Positions 12,541-25,300 of a stretch of 64,000 nucleotides of DNA are shown in pieces. A program made the translations under genes and the position numbers. Below the pieces are notes generated by a model, which did no database searches, was not told where the DNA came from, and was given only the letters and a program-made list of their open reading frames with translations. The DNA is taken from NCBI GenBank assembly GCA_018806985.1, contig JADANN010000106.1, positions 124,001 to 188,000 on the forward strand, written 5' to 3'. Each line of letters opens with the position of its first letter. The stretch's first letter is position 1. Origin of the DNA: Angiostrongylus vasorum. Taxonomy: Eukaryota; Nematoda; Chromadorea; Rhabditida; Metastrongylidae.

Positions 12541-13003
12541 TGAGTTATTTGTAAAACTCGGACCGCTGGTGTGTCGCTGGAGAACGAACGCGCTATTGTC
12601 CTTTCCGGGGAGTAACTCGTTCACCACCACACCATGCGGATCCTTCGTTTTGCCTGTCTCTCAGCTAGTTCTATCGATCTTTTTGATATCAGCAATCACC
12701 CATCAGCGGGATTGTTAAAATTGTGATTATAACAACTGCAGCCTCAGCTTAACTGGGTTCGTTGCCGATTTGGGCTCCCCAGATCAATCCCGCTGATAGG
12801 TGATTGCTGATGGCAAAAAGATCGATCGAACTAGCTGAGAGACAGGCGAAACGAAGCCGGTGAACGCGTTACTCCCGGAAAGGACAATAGCGCGTTCGTT
12901 CCCCACCGCAGACACCAGCGGTCCGGAGTTTTGCAAATATCTCGGCATCACTGAAAGTTGTACTTCGTAATATACCCTGCCGTCAAAAAGAATAGGCAGT
13001 AAA
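12541..13003. repeat. Fold-back repeat family B, best palindrome
   Basis: Arms about 12547-12715 and 12786-12945 are reverse complements; the spacer of about 70 bp holds CAGCCTCAGCTTAACTGGGT. The right end finishes CCTGCCGTCAAAAAGAATAGG plus CAGTAAATAATAA. Both arms carry the TTCGTTCCCCACC / AACGCGTTACTCC tRNA-like module. Confidence 0.85.
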
Positions 13004-13502
13004 TAATAAGTTAACATTGTGATTAAAATGGTGAGTGTTTGAGAGAAGCCGTTAACCACGCAAATAAAAAAACTTTGTACTGTTTTCTGCTGAGATTATG
13101 AGAGTGTTTGACACTGCAGATTGCGTTCCACTTGGCCTTTCCAGAGTCTGAAGAAAGCGAAACCGCCGAAGTGTCATCCAGTATTGCATTGAGTAAATCT
13201 TGTTCTTAACAACCTCGTGTCTGTTCATCAGGAAAACAGTGAATTAATACATAATGCCCTACAGTTACTGAGCACAACACAGTCACTGAAAATAATGGTC
13301 GCCTCAAAATTCAAAACCAGACCAATTAAACGCTCATTTCAAACAAATTGGCAATACTATAAGATTCTCTTTTGTGTGGTTGCAAGGCGTTGATTAATAC
13401 CTTAGCGACGCGCCAATCATTCGACGAAACCCAGCATCGTAAAGATAATTGAATGGTTACCTCACTAACGCAATCATTTCCGGGGACCTATCAGTACAAG
13501 AC

Positions 13503-13775
13503 AGCGCGTGCGGCGCAGTGGTCGGAGGCGCCCTGCAACACACGTGGAATCGATCCCCGGCGCCTATGGCCCACCAAGCCGTCCATCCCTTCAGGGTCGG
13601 TGGTACCAGAATTGTCTCGAAGGATAGCAGCACTGGCTCAATACATCGGTGGGCCACGGCGAATCATTGTAAAGGCCAGATATGCATCCAGTCACCTCCA
13701 AACGATGCTTAATGAAGTCGAATGCACCGCGCATCCCTCAGGAAATGATCAAGGCCGAGAGCTTTATTCTTTTGT
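13503..13775 (+). mobile_element. SINE family A, well preserved copy
   Basis: GCGCGTGCGGCGCAGTGG (A box), GTGGAATCGATCCCCGG (B box), GGTACCAGAATTGTCTCGAA body, ATGAAGTCGAATGCACCG, and tail GAGAGCTTTATTC. A good copy to define the family consensus. Confidence 0.9.
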
Positions 13776-13782
13776 TTATTTT

Positions 13783-13950
13783 ACACGAGGTTGTTACACA
13801 ACTTTTATTCGACTGACGCTTTAACGTCTTCGTCTTCCTCAGACCCGATGATCCGAGTCGGTGTTCACAGTCGTTCGTGTTCTTGATGTGGTGTATTCGC
13901 CGTCCGGTGAAGTCGAATTTTCTTCAGTGGAGCACCGCTCAAATTGTTAT
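13783..13950. repeat. Family D, one arm
   Basis: ACACGAGGTTGTTACACAAC, TAACGTCTTCGTCTTCCTCAG, CCGATGATCCGAGTCGGTG. Abuts the tail of a SINE. Confidence 0.65.
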
Positions 13951-14096
13951 CGTTAGATTAATTGATTATTCACGTCGTGAACAAGGTTTTTTTCTCCAGT
14001 TTCGACACATCAATAAATCCAAGCGCTCATGAAACATTACACAACAAACGAAGCACTTTATTTTCAAACACATGAATAACATATGAGCAATCGTCG

Positions 14097-14235
14097 TTTA
14101 TAGCACAGTGGTTAGTCAGAGGTGTTATGCAATACACACGTAGCTGTTTGATCCACTTTGACTACGAAGCCCTCACTCCCTCCGTCGGGGGTCGGAAACT
14201 GGTAGCAGACCATCTGGAAGGTGAAAAGACCGATT
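14097..14235 (+). mobile_element. SINE family A, 5' half
   Basis: TATAGCACAGTGGTTAG head and GGTAGCAGACCATCTGGAAG. Ends abruptly about 25 bp before an oppositely oriented copy. Confidence 0.65.
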
Positions 14236-14258
14236 TGTTGTATTGATTAAAAAAAACC

Positions 14259-14515
14259 CACGGCGTTGATCAATCCCTGAGAGATGCGCCATGCACTCGA
14301 CTTCATTAAGCATCGTTTGGAGGTGATTGAATGCATATCTGGCCTTTACAATGACTCACGGTGGCCCACCGATGTATTGAGCCAGTACTGCTATCCTTCG
14401 AGACAAGTCTGGTACCACCGACCCCGAAGGGATGGAAGGCTTGGTGAGCCATAGGCGCCGGGATCGATTCCACGTATGTTGCAGAGCGCCTCCGACCACT
14501 GCGCCAGACGCGCGC
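14259..14515 (-). mobile_element. SINE family A, well preserved copy
   Basis: GGCGTTGATCAATCCCTGAG at the tail side; GGGATCGATTCCACG (B box) and CCACTGCGCCAGACGCGCG (A box and 5' end, reverse) at the high coordinate. Confidence 0.9.
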
Positions 14516-15004
14516 CAAGAATTAGCAACAATTGACAATTGGGGTTCATCAAATAATGAAGAAAAGTCGAAGTATAACAAAAAAAGGAAACACATAACAA
14601 AGCAAGTGAGCAGTCAATTTCAGTCCACTTAGTGAATACCACATGTTGTAATAGAATGGGCTTTCTTATGCTCTTCTATGAGTGGTGCTTATGGAAGTGA
14701 ACGAGTTTCAAAAATAAATTTGGACTCACCAGTATTACGCACCAAACCTACCACTAATACTGTTTTTAATCCACAAATGAGCAATAGGATTTGACAACCA
14801 CAGTTTAAGCACTAGCGATATAATACCACAGTAAACGAAAAAGCTGACTGCTCTTACATATAACTTTACCAAGGTTACGCGACCTGCTCTGTCCCTTTAC
14901 GGCGAGATCTGTCCCATCAATAGGCACATGATGTCCTTCCATTTACTCCTTTCACTAAATCTTCACTACCTTGTTACAACATACTATATCATACACTATG
15001 GTGT

Positions 15005-15230
15005 CATATCTTTAGATTGGACTCGGTGTGACGACGGAGATCCATATTCCGAGTACAACCGCCTGTGAACAATCGACTCCGATTATCGTGGCTCTGAAGA
15101 AGCGAACGACGCCAAAACGTCACCCGAATAAACCGTTCACAATAACTTCGTGTTTTTCTCAATAATTTAGTAAAACACCCGAATAAACCGTTCACAATAA
15201 CTTCGTGTTTTCTCAATAATTTAGTAAAAT
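15005..15230. repeat. Family D, opposite arm
   Basis: GTGAACAATCGACTCCGATT, GCTCTGAAGAAGCGAACGAC, CACCCGAATAAACCGTTCAC, i.e. the reverse-oriented arm, with a 55-bp tandem duplication at its end. Confidence 0.6.
15121..15229. repeat. Two-copy tandem duplication, 55-bp unit
   Basis: CACCCGAATAAACCGTTCAC begins at 15121 and 15176. The units differ by one T in a T-run. It lies at the edge of a family D repeat. Confidence 0.9.
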
Positions 15231-16105
15231 ATTAGAATCCCAGTGTCATTAATACTTCTGGAAGCCTGTACAGATGCTAAACGAGGTACCAAAGCGTAAA
15301 CGAGGCTCACCAGTGGACTAATCAGATCTTCAGTCCTCCAATCACAAGCATTCTGCTGATTAGCACTGCGCATGAACCATCCACAATTCCGTCGATTGAA
15401 CTAAGTTATCCCATGACACGAAATAACATTCACTGCCCAGGTGGATTCTTTGCCATTATGAACGACATCAAACTCTGATGAAGCATTAGAGGAAAGCATC
15501 AATTGCTGCAACGCTGCTGCCTGCCATCCACAAACCTTCCGTAAGAACCTGAGAATTCCAGAACACCTCGAAATCTTTTTTCGCTCCAATTAGTTATTAT
15601 ATCAATCCCATTGAACCCAATGAGAGTGAGCAAAATGAGGGCACTACGTTTGCCACATTTACATTATGATAAAACTAAAAAGAAAAAAGCCACCGGCATC
15701 AACAAGCGGTACTGATAGTCAACTCGTAGGAAAGAAGCCGCTTAGCAATATGCAGATCTGACTCATGTTTGGTTTCCTTTTCTTCAAATCCTTCATTTAT
15801 GTTTGCAAATTTACTGATTTGTTTACTGTTCACATCTCAATACATCTCATGCTAACTGTGCAACAAGAGCGACAAAACGCTTAGTTGAAATGCCCTCTTG
15901 TGTAAATGACTTCTGAGAAAGATAGTCGATTTTCTGAGCTTACTGCATGATCTGTATAAATAGTGAATAAAATCATTTATGAACGAAGAACAGCTAGTAC
16001 ATCTTATAAAAACTCTATATCTAATTAAACGAACATATCAGGATAGGAGAGAATAGAAATATAGTTAGAAAAGGTGTGAGGAAACATCGAAGTTGAGCCC
16101 TCGAT

Positions 16106-16306
16106 CTAAAGCAAATCTGCGATGGACATTGGCATTTCTTCGATGACCGTGTTATAGAAAGCCTCTATATCCTTCAATTGTCTAACATCATTCTCCGTGA
16201 TGAAATTGATCGCCACACCTTTTCTTCCAAAGCGACCCGATCTACCGATACGGTGAATATAATTTTCGCGGTTTGAGGGAAGGTCATAGTTAATCACAAG
16301 AGACAC
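16106..16306 (-). CDS. inf-1: eIF4A exon 10 (motif VI, stop)
   Basis: Acceptor CATTTAG. Starts [16 protein letters not shown], contains [11 protein letters not shown], and ends in SIADLL followed by TAG, the family's usual C-terminus (SIADL plus one hydrophobic residue). Confidence 0.96.
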   Translation of the reverse strand: MSLVINYDLPSNRENYIHRIGRSGRFGRKGVAINFITENDVRQLKDIEAFYNTVIEEMPMSIADLL

Positions 16307-19300
16307 CTAAATGACAAGCTTTTTCTCAACAATAACGAAAAAAAAACTTCCAACGTGATAAAAACTGCTAAAAGCTAACATTCTCAAGGAAGTAATACGA
16401 TAATAAAAGCAATTTATTCTGACAATAAGTCATTGGCTGAAAAAATCAATGCCTTTATGAAGGAAAAAAAACTACGGAACATGGACATACCTGTTGAACA
16501 TCAATACCCCGAGCAAGAAGATCCGTGGTAATGAGCACTCTAGAGGATCCGGAACGGAACTCTCGCATAATAATATTACGCTCCATCTGCTCCATGTCCC
16601 CATGAAGACACGAAACTGTGAACTTTTGAGCTGTCATCTGGTCACTAAGTTGCTCGACCTTAGCCAACAGAAAATTGGATTTGACACAACAGATAACCAC
16701 GCTGACAAACAATTTCCAATAACTTGAAAGAAGTAAAACATGAAATAAAATAGCTATAGCCCAGACAATTTCATAGTCAACCCATTACTACCGATTGTTA
16801 GAAAGATTTAGGTGAAATGAAAATGACGAAGTGGAATTATATGTAGTTTGACTATTTATCCACAATCACGGAAACAACATAGATGTAGTTTGAGTGCTTA
16901 CACAATCATAGAAGGAAAAATATCGTGAAAGTAAATGTAACTAAGAAGAACTCAGCTGACAACAAACGCTACATGAACAACACGATCGGAGTGGGCTCGA
17001 TTACTAATAAACTTCACTTACCCTTCTTCTTGTATTGCAGAAAATCACTGACTGCGTGATATTGATTACGTTGTAGAGATCACAGAGTGTGTCGAACTTA
17101 TAATCCTAGAATGGACGTAAATATATATACATATGTATATACATATACAGACATAAATAAAAGGATAAAGGTCTCGGCGTTGATCAATCCCCGGTGGACG
17201 CACCATGCATTCGAGTTCATTAAGCATTGCTGAAGGTGGTTGAATGCATATCTTGCCTTTACAACGACTCGCTGTGGCGTACCAACGTATCCAGTCATTG
17301 CTGCTATCCTCCCAGACAGGTCTGGTACCAATTTGCAGAACCCGGAGGGATGGAGAGCTTGGTGAACCTTGGGCGCTGGATCGATCTCAAGTGTATCGCA
17401 GGGCGCCTCCGACCACTACGCTCCACACGCCCCTCATATACATATTCAGTTCACACATACACACACACATACATACATATTGCAGTTTAATATAGCGTTA
17501 AAGTTTCTGAAAATACGCAATCGACAGACAAGTGAACAAACTTATAAGCAAGAAAGATAACGTGGTCTCGATTATTCACGAACTCCGACCGTTATATACC
17601 TAGTACCGATGGATATCCCTAGGAATTACAACAACAAAAATCGTTGGTCAGTATTTTCTATCAAACTAGTTATACTTGTGAAAGATGTAAGTATAATATT
17701 TAACCACTATGAAAAGTTTCTTCAGTAGGTATTAAATCTGAACCATAACGGAACCCTACTAAAACAGAGACAAAAAAAACGCACCTCTTTTTGCACGTTC
17801 ACATAGAACTGACGAATTCCCTCGAGAGTCAGCTCTTCTTTCTTCACAAGAATACGAATAGGATCTCTCATGAAGCACTGCGTAACATCAAGCACTTCCG
17901 CAGGCATTGTTGCAGAAAGGAGTACAACCTATTAAGTCGATATTGTGTGAATAAGAAAAACAAAACTCCAAGTACAAAAAAAACAACATTTTAAAGCTAC
18001 TATAACGGCAAATTCAAGCTTGCTAATGCTAGTTGCGAGCACACAAAACTGCTAAAGAGGAGATTTTAATTACATCTTATGCATTCATGGATAAATTCTA
18101 TGCAACGTAAGCCAAAATATAAACCATGTTGTGTGATTGTTCTCATTTCTCCATTGCAGACGACATGTCAAACAGCCTAACTCGATGCAATGACCACTTT
18201 TTTGCCTCCGTTATTTTAACATGGCTACCTTGAACACTTGATTAATGCCCCTCTTCTCCAATCAGGAAGAAACGTGAAGGTCTCAGTACGATTTCCATAC
18301 GATCGATAATTTAGCGGTTGTACAAGATTTCCTCTCTTTATAGCCTCTCTCTCTCTTTACAGTCTCAAAAGCTTTGCCGGAGTTTTTCAATATCCACACT
18401 ACTTGGCATTTAATGAGTACCACTGCCACGATGGCAGTTATTGCTGGTACTGGTTTACTCTTAACTGGGTTTCCTTTGGATGGAAATGTCGAATTTCTTC
18501 CCAATTCAGAAGATCCTGCTGCAGAATGAAACCTCGCCCAACACCGAGTCGTGGTATTCCGTGCTATGATATATATGGTATTAACAATCATGAGCAGACG
18601 GTTTTTCCTCCGATCATTTAAAGTGATAACTATCCCTTCCGAATATTGGAAAGCAATATAAAAATAGTCAAATCCATTTCCCATGGTTCACCGTGGTTGG
18701 AAGGTCCTGCTTCAGGAAAGAATTGTAGAACTGGGATTTACAGAAGCGGTCCATTCACCCTGTGGAGTCACTCAAGTTAAGGATTGCGACATTTCCATAG
18801 GTCATCTGGCTAAAAGAAAAGTAGTTCCTGGAACTGCTTCCATCACGGAAGCAACGTAGTCACTAGCTTGCATATGGTGACAATCTAGGAAAGAAACTCT
18901 TGCCCCACCAGAAAATTACCGATCAAATGGAAATCCTGCCGAAGTCCAAATGATTCCTTCTCATTCGTGAAGAAGGTTCAATCAATCATTCAAGTAAGAA
19001 AGAAGGAACAGGTATTACGACCACTGTCTTCAGCAACGACGTAAACTGATTTATACACGGAATTTTTACTACCTGATGGGAAAACAAGTTGGATGATAAC
19101 ATTACCTCCATAGGCAAACAAAGTTATTTTGCAAAAAAAAAGTAAGGACTAAACAAATCAATAAATGCACCTGTACATCCTGTGGCATTCTTTTGAAGAC
19201 CTCGTAAATTTGATCCTTAAATCCCCGCGAAAGCATTTCGTCAGCTTCATCCAGAACAAACATTTTAATAGAATCAGTCTCTGAAAAAAGAAGTGGGACA

Positions 19301-22300
19301 GATTGCAACAATGAACATGGCGAGTCGGCTTCAGGAAAATTGTAATTACTCTGTTGATAGGAGAATTAACAACGATGAAGAAAGTGGTGCCACATGAGAG
19401 ATGGGAAATCCCTACCAAAGACGGAATTAAATAAATACCACGCATTTGTTAAGACTAATTTCTGCAAATTAAATGCAATCCACAAGCACTTTCAATTACT
19501 ACACTATCCTCCAAATTTCGTAAGTAATCTCTTCCACGGTTCTGCTCCAGGAAAAACATCTAACAACGCTAAGCTTTGTCACTTCTTGCAAAATATTCAG
19601 CTCTTACGCATTTTAAAGCTTTCCGAAAGGAGATTCTCAAAATAACATAACATAAAAACCTCGTGAATGCTGAGATATGGATAGCACGGTGTATGTGAAC
19701 CTCCGGTAAAAGCAGCCGGGAGCTCAAAGTCCACTGGGCTTCCGTGTTATCCTCATATCTCAGCATCGTTGTGGTTGTGTTCCACATCGTATCCTGCCGT
19801 GAACAAGAATAGACAATAGATGAAGTTAAACCACAAAAACCCCATGTTCAAAAACAAGCTGCATAATTCACTCTTGCTCAATGTGTGAACAAGAGCAGCG
19901 CACATAAAAAGGGAACAAAAAAGATCTCCAGAAAGGTCAAAAGGTAGACCATAACCTAAGATTCCCCATAAAGTATTGAACTAATCGGCAACTAACGCAA
20001 AATTTCACGATTAATCATATCGTTAACACGTCCAGGCGTCCCGACCACCACATGAACACCACTTTCTAGCTTTCGTTGATCGTCACGGACGCTTGTGCCA
20101 CCAATGCATGCATGCACTTTGACTTTCATGTAGTCGCCAAGAGCAGATAAAACTTTTTGGATCTAAAATGAATGCTGATACTTAAGCCGTCAAGTACATT
20201 AAAGTCGGCCAACGAAGCCACATGTATTCGAATACGTATTCCAAAGGTGATAATAGAACTTTATTCTAATAAATAAAGGACTACTACATACTACACTAAA
20301 AACAAGAAAACCTGTTGAGCCAGTTCCCTTGTTGGTGCCATTACTAATGCCTGGACGGAAGGGTCGTTCTCATCGATTCGTTGAAGAATCGAAATCGAAA
20401 ACGTGGCGGTTTTCCCGGTACCGGATTGTGCTTGAGCAATGACGTCGCGTACTGAAAAAGTCATTACGAATGATATAGTGTACGTTATCTGTATCACAGT
20501 TATCACCTGAAATCTGTAACATTCAAGCATTTGCAATATGCAAAGTAAAGTCTCTATTTGTTCCCATCGTCTACTATAGCCTGGTGGGCATCGCTCACTC
20601 GACGCAGACAACTTTCATCCGAATAAGACTCCTTACTTTCACTGTACCTAATGAGAAAAGAGACATGGCTACCATATGTCGTTGATCTAGCCTGTCATAG
20701 GCATATTGTCAGATAGGTTTCTTAATGGAAATACATAATTCTCTATCAGCCTTGAAGATCCAACTGAGGGATCACCCTCAGTTGCACATCGCAGTTCGGC
20801 ACCAAAAATAACCCATCAATCACAATAAACAACTGATAAATCGTAGGATGTTGATCGCCATGAATGTGGTAGTGGACGAACTTTCTCAAAATTATACGAA
20901 CGCGATAATAACGAACTTTCTCAAAATCACAAAGTGCTTAATGATATTCCATATTGCAGGAGAAAATCTTCGTATACCGCAAAGATTTACTCACAAATAA
21001 TGGGACTCCTTCAGTTAGAGTTTAGAAAAGTAACATAAGTACAACCAATTTACAATGTAACAAAAGACAGAATAATGATGCAGGAAGCAGTTCGCTGTCC
21101 TCTTGATAAGCAAACAAGATGTCGTTACTATAATATTTATTAATAGTAACTAACGTTTCAGCGGATTTCGCAATCTTCAAAGCCTGGGAGGGCCAAGATA
21201 ACTGCAACTTAGTCAGCATAAGGTTGAAATACCAATGTTATCATGCCAGTGCTTAATTTTTATTGGTTTTTCAGTGCCCAATTTCACTTATTTTAGCGTT
21301 TGGGAATACCACATACCAAGCACAACGTTGCAGTCAACTTGATCCTTCCATGCCCTAACGAGAACGAAATTCGCCAAAGTGGTAACTACCCTATTTGGAT
21401 ACTTGGATGGACCGCCTTCACTGGTTGTGCGAACGTCAGTATAATTTCCTTTATTTCGGAGTTTTGCTGGTTTATTCATTGCGGTTCCATAAATTTCCGA
21501 GGTCAACCAGGCTAAAAATCTCCTCCAGGTCGTCACCACCACAGGCAGTCGCCGCCCTTGTGAATCAGAGGGAGATTTGCCACTACGCGACTAGTTTGAT
21601 AACAGGACGACTGTAATTCCTGCTATTGGTTTCCTCCTAGCTAGGGTTCCTGATGGAAACGCCGGACTCCCTCAGCTTGGGAGACCCTGCTGAGGGGATG
21701 ATTCCACCGCTGTGCATCACAGCCCGACACCCAGGAACATCTCCTAACCACGATTAGGCACTCAACCGTTGGGAACAGTTCCAAACGGTAACTACTACTA
21801 ATAAATAGTACGATGACAACTTTATGCGTACTTATCAAAAAAGCAGCAAACTATTGATCAATTCCGAGATTAACAGAAAGTCGGTTTTGGAAATCGATGC
21901 AGACAGTGGGTGAACACGCTATTAAAAAACACGTAGTCTGATTACTTACATGTACAGCATGGTACAATAGCACGTTGCTGGATAGCCGACGGTTTTTCAA
22001 AACCAAATGCGTAAATTCCACGAAGAAGACTCTCCTTCAGGTTCATTTCATCAAATGTTGGCACAATTTGATCATAGTTGCCCTTGAATTAAAAGATATA
22101 AAAAAAGAACAAACCTGTCACATTATAGTTCAAGTTAATATTTGACGTCTCACGATTAACAACGTACCATTACAATTCGCCTATAGCAACTAAACCGTTG
22201 TGCAAACTTTTTAACTAACATTACTTTAATATTCGCGAACGCTGTGGTTTTCTGACAACTGACTACAACATCTCAATATCTGGAATGCGTATTTGAGAAT

Positions 22301-25300
22301 TCCATAGATTCACTGAAGAACGTTCTCTATCGTACTAAGGCTATATGAAACCTCTAAAAAGTTTTACTTTAATTTCGAAGAAATAATAAATTCCAAAATC
22401 GTTGACAAACGCCGCAGTTGTAATCACCAACCATCCAACCACACATTCATCGATCGACATCGTTCTGGATAAAAGCCTGTCACTCAACCACTTCGCAAAA
22501 ATGCGAAACAACAATGCGCTTTTAAACCGAAGAAAGTAGGAATCCTGTCTCGATAGAAAAAAAATTTTGCCTCTTGCCCAAAGTCTCCGGTGGTTTCTAA
22601 ATCAATCAGTGAGCTTTATAATGAGCTGAGCTATCACCCGAATTACCTGTCGTCCCGTTAATCGCCGAGTGACTCCAGCGGGCGCCAGCAAACCTTCCAT
22701 TTCTCTCTGTCATGTGCTAGAGTACCTCAGTGGGTTCTGCTCGCTATAGCGAATCGCTGAGCACCACGTCTCTCTTGCAGGCTCTTTATGAAGTGTGACC
22801 ACCGGAGAGGTAGTCTTCCTGTAGTACGCTTGAAAACCCCAAAAATCCAGTCGCTAACGGATACTGTCCTTTGGCTGTCGTTCACACCCATTACGTGTCC
22901 GGTCCACCTTATTTTTGACAGTTTAGCGTATAGAACGACGTCTTTGATTATTGATCGCTGACGAAGGTCGGAGCTTCAGATCCCTTCCACCAGTTGCACC
23001 ATATGGGATACTGCTAGCATAGCCCATTCGACTACACGTCCTATAACATTGACTGCTGTTTCATCCTACTTCCGTAGCAACCAGGTTTCTGACGCATATG
23101 CTAGGGCAGGAAGAATTGCGGAGTCGCATGTTCTTAGCCATCTTTAATAAATTCTCGATGCTCTTGAAAGCTTCGCAAGCCGCCAGATTCCTCCTGCTCC
23201 GCCCCGGATTCAAGTCATTCACCATGTCCATTTTCCGACCTAAGTAAACGATGCTAGAACGTTCAGAGATATTCGCGCCGTTGAGTGTTAATGGGCACAT
23301 GTAACCAGTCCGTTCCGCATGAACATCGTTTTTGTGACATATAGTCAAGGACCAATCTTTCCACAGGCGTTATCAAAGTTGCCAAGCATTCGTTCTGCCT
23401 GGCTAATGTTTGATGTTATGTGAACGATGTCACCATCAAAGCGAAAACGGTGTATTTGCTGACCACAAATTTTCACTCCTTTGTTGTCCTTTACCCAACC
23501 CCTCTTTTGGCGTCGATGTTAGTATCGTTATAGAATCGTGATATTTTGCTTCTGAAGTTCTTATAAAGCTCAAGAAGAACCTTTATATACTAAGCAGAAA
23601 CGCCCTGGCTGTTCAGGGTTTCCATGACTGCTTCTAAGTCAACTGAGTATAAAGTTTCCTCTAAATCGATGAAAGTGAGACCGGGTGGTCTCTTATACTA
23701 TCGCGACACCTCAATGAGTCTGGTTGCTTTTTAAATGTGGTCCATCGTAGGAAATTCTTTTCGAAACCCTGCTTTTTCACATGGCTTTCCTTCGTCCAAC
23801 GTTCTCTCAATCTTTCTCAGAATGACTAGAGTGAACAGTTTGTACAGAACAGAAACCAACCATATTGGGAGATAGCTGCCGATATTGTGGAGGTCAGTCT
23901 TCACTAACAGTAACACATTGCTACACTTCCACTGAACAGAAACCTTTTATTCTGACAGGAAACGTGTTAAGAGCAAAGTCAATGTGTTTATGCGAACTGT
24001 CGGACGGTTCTTCAGATGTTCAGATCTTATCCTGTCCGAACCTGGTGCAGTTCGATTTTTCACCGATGAAATGGCATGTCGGATTTGGGAAGGGAGAACA
24101 GCTGGAACGACATATCCATCTTTCTTTATGTCATATAAGTGCAGGACGTGGCTACCAAAGAGATCCGAGTAGTAATCGTGTATGATTTCCTCCATGGCCT
24201 TTCTGGAAGCTATCAATGCTTCGTCTAGGCGTCGAAGTGCGACTAAATTGGTTTTGTGTGCAAACATTTTGGCTTTGTAATTGGCCAACTTTCGCTGAGC
24301 TTTGCAAAAACCTTTCCCAGCCTTCGCCGCTTCGAGCATAACTGCTGATCTTCTATCTTTCAGACCTTCTTTTATCACAGTTCCGTACTGTTTTGCAACT
24401 CCGGACTTGCGCTGGCGGTTGCCTGTAGCTCGCTCGATTTCACAATGTCTTATTAGCTCAGGTATTTCCTCGAACACTCTACTTCCACAGCCCTAACGCG
24501 AACATGTTAAATGACCCGATTGTATTCCTTGTCGATGTTATCAAGAACGACACCTTCCCAAAAGCCGACTAATGAACTATATTCGAACTCAGACAGTATT
24601 CGGATTCCGTTTTTTGAATTTAGCGGCTTTTTCTTCTTTCGGCGAGGAGTGAAATGTTGCACGAATGAGACGATGGTCTCATCCCGTGTAGTTTTGGGAC
24701 AACAGCGACATTGGTTAGGCAAAAACTTCGATTTACGTGATCTATTTCGTGATGGTACTTTCCACTGAAAGACTCCTATGTCCAGCATCAAACTCAGACA
24801 GTAGCTCACCCTGTTTATTCCATTCCAATCCATCCGTACTCGTTCAACTCAGCGCTACTGCAGTGTGCGCCCTTTCGGGGTCAGGACAATGAGGCCCACT
24901 TATTTTACTGTTTTTAGCATTTGATACCCACTTATAGCTTGCTAAGCTATAAACGTGGGTGCTGGGTATAACATGAGTAGTTTCCTAGTTTCTCCCAGAG
25001 TAGATGGGGTATCTCATGTACTTCCCAATTGACGAATTCCAGGCTTTTCGCCGAATTGACTAGTCGAATACAATCCATGTAAACGAGAACACACCCACAT
25101 ACGGATGCATGGCTACATTCTCGCAAACGTAGAAGATACGCTCCAAAACGGCACAACAGAAACAGTGTCCATTTGCTGACACAACCGCCACCTAAGGACG
25201 CGTGACGTTGCCTCGCGACATACCGGAATGAGATCCCTCTATGAGGGAGATCTGTGGAAGCTGAACTATAATGATGAAAAATCGAGTTGAATGCCATCAT

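Larger units (their letters stand above)
11320..13502. other. Gene-free stretch
   Basis: Two family B loci (12.1 and 12.5-13.0 kb). ORFs at 11.48-11.77 and 11.96-12.25 kb lack recognisable features. Confidence 0.5.
14516..16105. other. Downstream flank of eIF4A
   Basis: Family D arm at 15.0-15.23 kb. The eIF4A 3' UTR must start at 16105 downwards; I see no canonical AATAAA close to the stop on the minus strand. Confidence 0.5.

Noticed and set aside
13503..13565. Possible functional tRNA gene (A and B boxes)
   Set aside because: The boxes are about 9 nt too close, there is no acceptor stem pairing, and the sequence is one of about 25 copies of a 275-bp repeat.
18283..18684. 133-codon minus-strand ORF in eIF4A intron 6
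   Set aside because: It overlaps a decayed repeat C fragment and has no recognisable domain; the CT-rich stretch encodes repetitive residues.
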